This document shows, in pieces, positions 42,705 through 45,323 of a stretch of 45,323 nt of DNA. The stretch comes from Phycisphaerae bacterium (GTDB lineage: Bacteria; Planctomycetota; Phycisphaerae; FEN-1346; JAACEH01). The stretch lies in the NCBI GenBank assembly GCA_012729015.1, contig JAAYDY010000102.1, positions 1-45,323 of the forward strand. The letters run 5' to 3'. Positions within the stretch are counted from its first letter, which is position 1, and the number at the start of each line of letters is the position of its first letter. A program made the translations under genes and the position numbers. Under the pieces are notes generated by a model, which made no database searches, was not told where the DNA came from, and was given only the letters and a program-made list of their open reading frames with translations.

Positions 42705-44360
42705 TCAGGTCTTTAGAAACACCTTGGCCGCCCAGTGCTCGACGTCGATCTCGACCGTTCCGCCCAACTCGGCCTCGTCGCCGGAGAAGAATTCGCGCCA
42801 CTTCGCCTGGCGGGGCATCGGCACTGCCAGCCTGCGGTCCTCCGGCGAGAAGTTGGCGACGACAACGACCTCGTCCCCGGCGTCGTTCCAACGGTGATAG
42901 ACAGCAGACTTCTGATCCGACATCACAGCGTCGATGGCGATGTTCGTCGACCGCAGGGCGTCTCGCTCGCGACGCAGTCCGGCAAGCCGCTTGTAGTGGT
43001 CACGCAGTCCGCTGCCGCCGGCGGTGCCAAGGCCCTCCCAGTCGATGAAGTTGTGGTCGATGTTTTTCGGCGTGTCCTGTCCCATCGTCTGGCCGTGATA
43101 GAGCATTGGCTCCCCGACGGCCGTGAAGAGGAGGGTCGCGCCCAGCGCACTCTTTCGTCGAGCCGCATCGTCATCGAAGCCGGCCTGCTTGACCTCCCAA
43201 ACCACCCGCTCCTCGTCATGACTTTCCAGGTAGTTGACCATGCACGTCGGGCGTTCGCCGTATCCCTCCGTTGCCGGGTCCAACGCGCGAACACAGTGTT
43301 CGAAATCATTCCAGCGGTATCCTCCGACCTCCCGCTGGCACAGCAGGGCTTTCAGCGCGTAGCTGAACCGGATATGCCAGGCCCCATCCATGTTGGCCAT
43401 GAGCATCAGGCCCGGATCCTCGGGAAGATGTTCGCCGATGACATAGGCATCAGGCCTGACCTGTCGCGCTGCCCAGGCCAAGGTCGGCACGCCGTAGCCG
43501 TCGGGCGTGACGCCAATGCTCTTGACGTAGTCGAAACGGAAGCCGTCGACATGATAGTCCTTCAACCAATACGCCAGCACATCCTGGACGAAGGCCCGGG
43601 TGGCCGGCTTCGAGTAGTCCAGTTGTGGCAAACCGTATTCGTTGCCGCCGCCCGGCGTCTGGCCATACCACGGGCTCTCGTCATAGGGGTACATCTGGTT
43701 GAAAGGGTGCTTCTGGCCCGTGTGGGCCAGGACCATGTCGAGGATGACCGCCAGTCCCTTGCCGTGGGCCTCGTCGATCAGCCAGCGCAACTCGTCGGGC
43801 GTCCCGTAGTCCTCGTTCGGGGCGAAAAGGAATGTGGGCGTGTATCCCCAGCCCTTGTTCTCATGAATGCCGAAGACCGGCATCAGCTCGATGGCGTTCA
43901 TGCCCAGGTCGCTGACATAGCCGAGACGCTCCACGGCCTCACGGAAGTCGCGCTGTGGCGTGAAATCGGCAACGTGCAGCTCGTAGATCAGCAGGTCCTG
44001 GAAACGCGGCCGCGGCCACCCATCGTGCTGCCACTGGTACGGGTCCTGCTTCGGCTTGACGACGGCCTTTCGCGGGCGGTCACCAGGGTCCTCCTCCACG
44101 AACCGGGCATAGGGATCGCAAATGACCAGTTGGCCGTCGATCAGGAACTGGTAGGCGAAGGTTCCCCGGGGGAGGTTCTTGTCGATCGTCCAGAGACCGT
44201 CGTCGATTTGCTTCATTGGATCGGCGTCGTGTTGCCAGTCGTTGAAATCACCGATCAGGTGAACTGATTGCTTGTTCGGCGCATACAGCGTGAAGCCTAC
44301 CACGCCGTTCACATCAATCGCGCCAGGGAATGGAAGTCGAGTCTGACCATTGGCAGCCAT
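42705..44360 (-). CDS. GH13 alpha-glucan enzyme, branching-enzyme/trehalohydrolase-like
   Basis: The 551-aa protein has an N-terminal CBM48-type domain (about 20-95: TLYAPNKQSVHLIGDFNDW, GTFAYQFLIDG). A GH13 barrel follows: GMNAIELMPVFG, GYTPTFLFAPNEDYGTPDELRWLIDEAHGKGLAVILDMVLAHT, DGFRFDYV with nucleophile D277, VIGEH with acid/base E310, and ESHDEER with D382. A beta C-terminal domain ends it. It is close to glycogen branching enzymes and malto-oligosyltrehalose trehalohydrolases but shorter than most; exact activity is open. GGAG precedes ATG 44360. It is cytoplasmic. Confidence 0.9.
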   Translation of the reverse strand: MAANGQTRLPFPGAIDVNGVVGFTLYAPNKQSVHLIGDFNDWQHDADPMKQIDDGLWTIDKNLPRGTFAYQFLIDGQLVICDPYARFVEEDPGDRPRKAVVKPKQDPYQWQHDGWPRPRFQDLLIYELHVADFTPQRDFREAVERLGYVSDLGMNAIELMPVFGIHENKGWGYTPTFLFAPNEDYGTPDELRWLIDEAHGKGLAVILDMVLAHTGQKHPFNQMYPYDESPWYGQTPGGGNEYGLPQLDYSKPATRAFVQDVLAYWLKDYHVDGFRFDYVKSIGVTPDGYGVPTLAWAARQVRPDAYVIGEHLPEDPGLMLMANMDGAWHIRFSYALKALLCQREVGGYRWNDFEHCVRALDPATEGYGERPTCMVNYLESHDEERVVWEVKQAGFDDDAARRKSALGATLLFTAVGEPMLYHGQTMGQDTPKNIDHNFIDWEGLGTAGGSGLRDHYKRLAGLRRERDALRSTNIAIDAVMSDQKSAVYHRWNDAGDEVVVVANFSPEDRRLAVPMPRQAKWREFFSGDEAELGGTVEIDVEHWAAKVFLKT

Positions 44361-44397
44361 TGGCAGCTCCGCCTCGCCTGTAGTCCTTGCGATGCCA

Positions 44398-44427
44398 ATT
44401 CTAACACCGGCTTCGTTCGCAACACAA
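44398..44427 (-). promoter_or_regulatory. promoter for the GH13 gene
   Basis: On the minus strand, TTGTGT (44422-44427), an 18-nt spacer and TAGAAT (44398-44403) lie about 38 bp before the ATG. An 8-bp hairpin (44437-44444 with 44454-44461) lies just upstream. Confidence 0.45.
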
Positions 44428-44591
44428 GAGCGCCGCTGCCTGGCCCGCGAAGAGCCAGGCAATGGGTGAGGCAGCCCCTGGCAAGATAGTCACAACCCAA
44501 GGATGGTATGTTGCAGCATGGGGGCGCTAGGGTGGTTGCTGGACTTGGGAGCGTCGTTGCGATGACTGCGTGGAAACGGGGACTCTCAGTC

Positions 44592-44879
44592 ATGAGAACG
44601 AACAGCAGACTCCCAAGGCGGCACCTGGACGAACTGGTCCGCTACGAGGCCGACACGACGGCCGACAGCAGCGATGCCTTGGCATCCAGTCCTTGCGGCC
44701 ACGTCGTTCAGTACATCTCTTGTCTGCTGCGGCGTTGGCGCAAGTGCGGAGGCCGCCTCGCCGAGACTCCCAGCCATACCCGACCCAAGATCCCACATGA
44801 TCCGAGGGGCACATTGGGCTTACTGCTGCGGCAAGGCCGTCCTCCGACGCCATCGAAGTTCAACGGGCACAAGGCGTGA
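44592..44879 (+). CDS. doubtful short gene or gene remnant
   Basis: This frame (95 aa) begins MRTNSRLPRRHLDELVRYEADTTADSSDAL and uses mostly G or C at third codon positions, as real genes here do. It has no recognised family. The same frame reopens after the TGA at 44877 (from GTG 44886: FFPPHGVKINLHGG and on), also with strong G/C third positions, until it runs into tRNA-Pro. This could be a real small gene, or two parts of one decayed gene. No firm promoter is seen; GGGGA lies about 8 bp before the ATG. Confidence 0.25.
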   Translation: MRTNSRLPRRHLDELVRYEADTTADSSDALASSPCGHVVQYISCLLRRWRKCGGRLAETPSHTRPKIPHDPRGTLGLLLRQGRPPTPSKFNGHKA

Positions 44880-45102
44880 CGCCGAGTGCCCTTCTTCCCG
44901 CCCCACGGCGTCAAGATTAACCTTCACGGCGGCAGCGTGGGCGGTCTTCTCGTCGCGCAGCACCAGTCCATTGTCTACATCTACGGCTACGGCTTCAATT
45001 GCGACCCGGCAGGCGACGGCAGGAGCGAGTTGATGAAAAGAAAGACGACCCCGAACGTCTCGGACCTGGTGGTCAGGTCGGTTCAGGGTCGTCAACATTG
45101 GC

Positions 45103-45180
45103 TGGTCGGGGTGACTGGATTTGAACCAGCGACCTCCGCGTCCCGAACGCGGCGCTCTAGCCAAACTGAGCCACACCCCG
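45103..45180 (-). tRNA. tRNA-Pro (anticodon CGG)
   Basis: On the minus strand the gene begins CGGGGTGTGGCTCAGTTTGG and its acceptor stem pairs with CACCCCG. The anticodon stem CCGCG/CGCGG encloses the loop TTCGGGA, giving CGG. The T-arm reads CTGGTTCAAATCCAG and CCA is encoded (45103-45105). Confidence 0.95.
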
Positions 45181-45190
45181 TTTTCGAACC

Positions 45191-45218
45191 ATTATAGTGG
45201 GTATCGCCGGTTTGTCAA
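45191..45218 (-). promoter_or_regulatory. promoter for tRNA-Pro
   Basis: On the minus strand, a perfect TTGACA (45213-45218), a 16-nt spacer and a perfect TATAAT (45191-45196) lie 11 bp before the tRNA 5' end. Confidence 0.8.
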
Positions 45219-45301
45219 TCGCACATTCGGTCTGCATTCGACCACGAAACGAAGGGATGCTGCGCCGGGGGCGGGCGACGGTAATCCCGGGCAGTCGGGC
45301 A

Positions 45302-45316
45302 GGGGGGGGGGGGGGG
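45302..45316. other. run of 15 G at contig end
   Basis: A homopolymer of this length, 7 bases from the end, is most easily explained as a sequencing or assembly artefact. Confidence 0.6.
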
Positions 45317-45323
45317 AACCGCC

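Noticed and set aside
45103..45197. Protein-like string LVGVTGFEPATSAS in a plus-strand frame
   Set aside because: This is the well-known spurious translation across a tRNA gene, here tRNA-Pro.

Overview
This 45.3 kb window is GC-rich and looks like the end of a metagenomic contig. It starts inside a 23S rRNA gene, where assemblies often break, and stops in a run of 15 G. The gene families point to Planctomycetota, perhaps a Phycisphaerae-like lineage. The evidence is secreted proteins with PEP-CTERM tails, a dockerin-bearing beta-helix protein, a DUF2617 protein, two large secreted toroid/DUF4159 proteins and a Rho factor with a short, unusual N-terminus. The phylum assignment is an inference; no marker was placed on a tree.

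Layout. 1-1380: 3' part of 23S, 5S and a strong terminator. 1563-2696: rho. 2700-5138: a secreted TIM-barrel hydrolase lying between two sets of short repeats, then a decayed REP-associated tyrosine transposase (RAYT) relic. 5139-8517: a beta-helix/dockerin protein and a PEP-CTERM protein, ending in a shared terminator. 8579-14031 (minus): a translationally coupled pair, a toroid/DUF4159 protein followed by a TPR protein. 14119-17573 (minus): phoH2, a Trbp111-type tRNA-binding protein and recN. 17591-21528: DUF2617 (minus), diverging from a lipoprotein-PDZ-rmlB-amidohydrolase operon (plus). 21559-22812: a small membrane protein, tRNA-Leu(GAG) and another membrane protein.

22920-41915 is the accessory core. 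It holds TATACTGTCCCC repeats, a UroD-like protein, a PEP-CTERM protein, an 1137-aa multimodular beta-helix protein, an IclR regulator and a same-strand series: a secreted unknown with an Ig-like tail, GH1, a second toroid/DUF4159 protein, GH3 and a GH106-like enzyme. Five 15-bp inverted repeats (TYCCR-N5-TGGAA) lie upstream of the PEP-CTERM gene and around the IclR start. They suggest one polysaccharide regulon in which secreted modular proteins bind or cut a glycan outside the cell and GH1, GH3 and GH106-like enzymes, which lack signal peptides, finish the products inside. No transporter is encoded here.

42080-45323: a DUF1622 membrane protein, a GH13 glucan-active enzyme, a stretch that may hold gene remnants, and tRNA-Pro(CGG) with a near-perfect promoter.

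The most unusual items are the putative IclR operators shared between two promoters, the Cys-containing module present three times in two neighbouring secreted proteins, the paralogous toroid/DUF4159 proteins in two contexts, the RAYT relic whose leader-like sequence also sits before the hydrolase gene, and the Rho whose RNP1 aromatics are missing.
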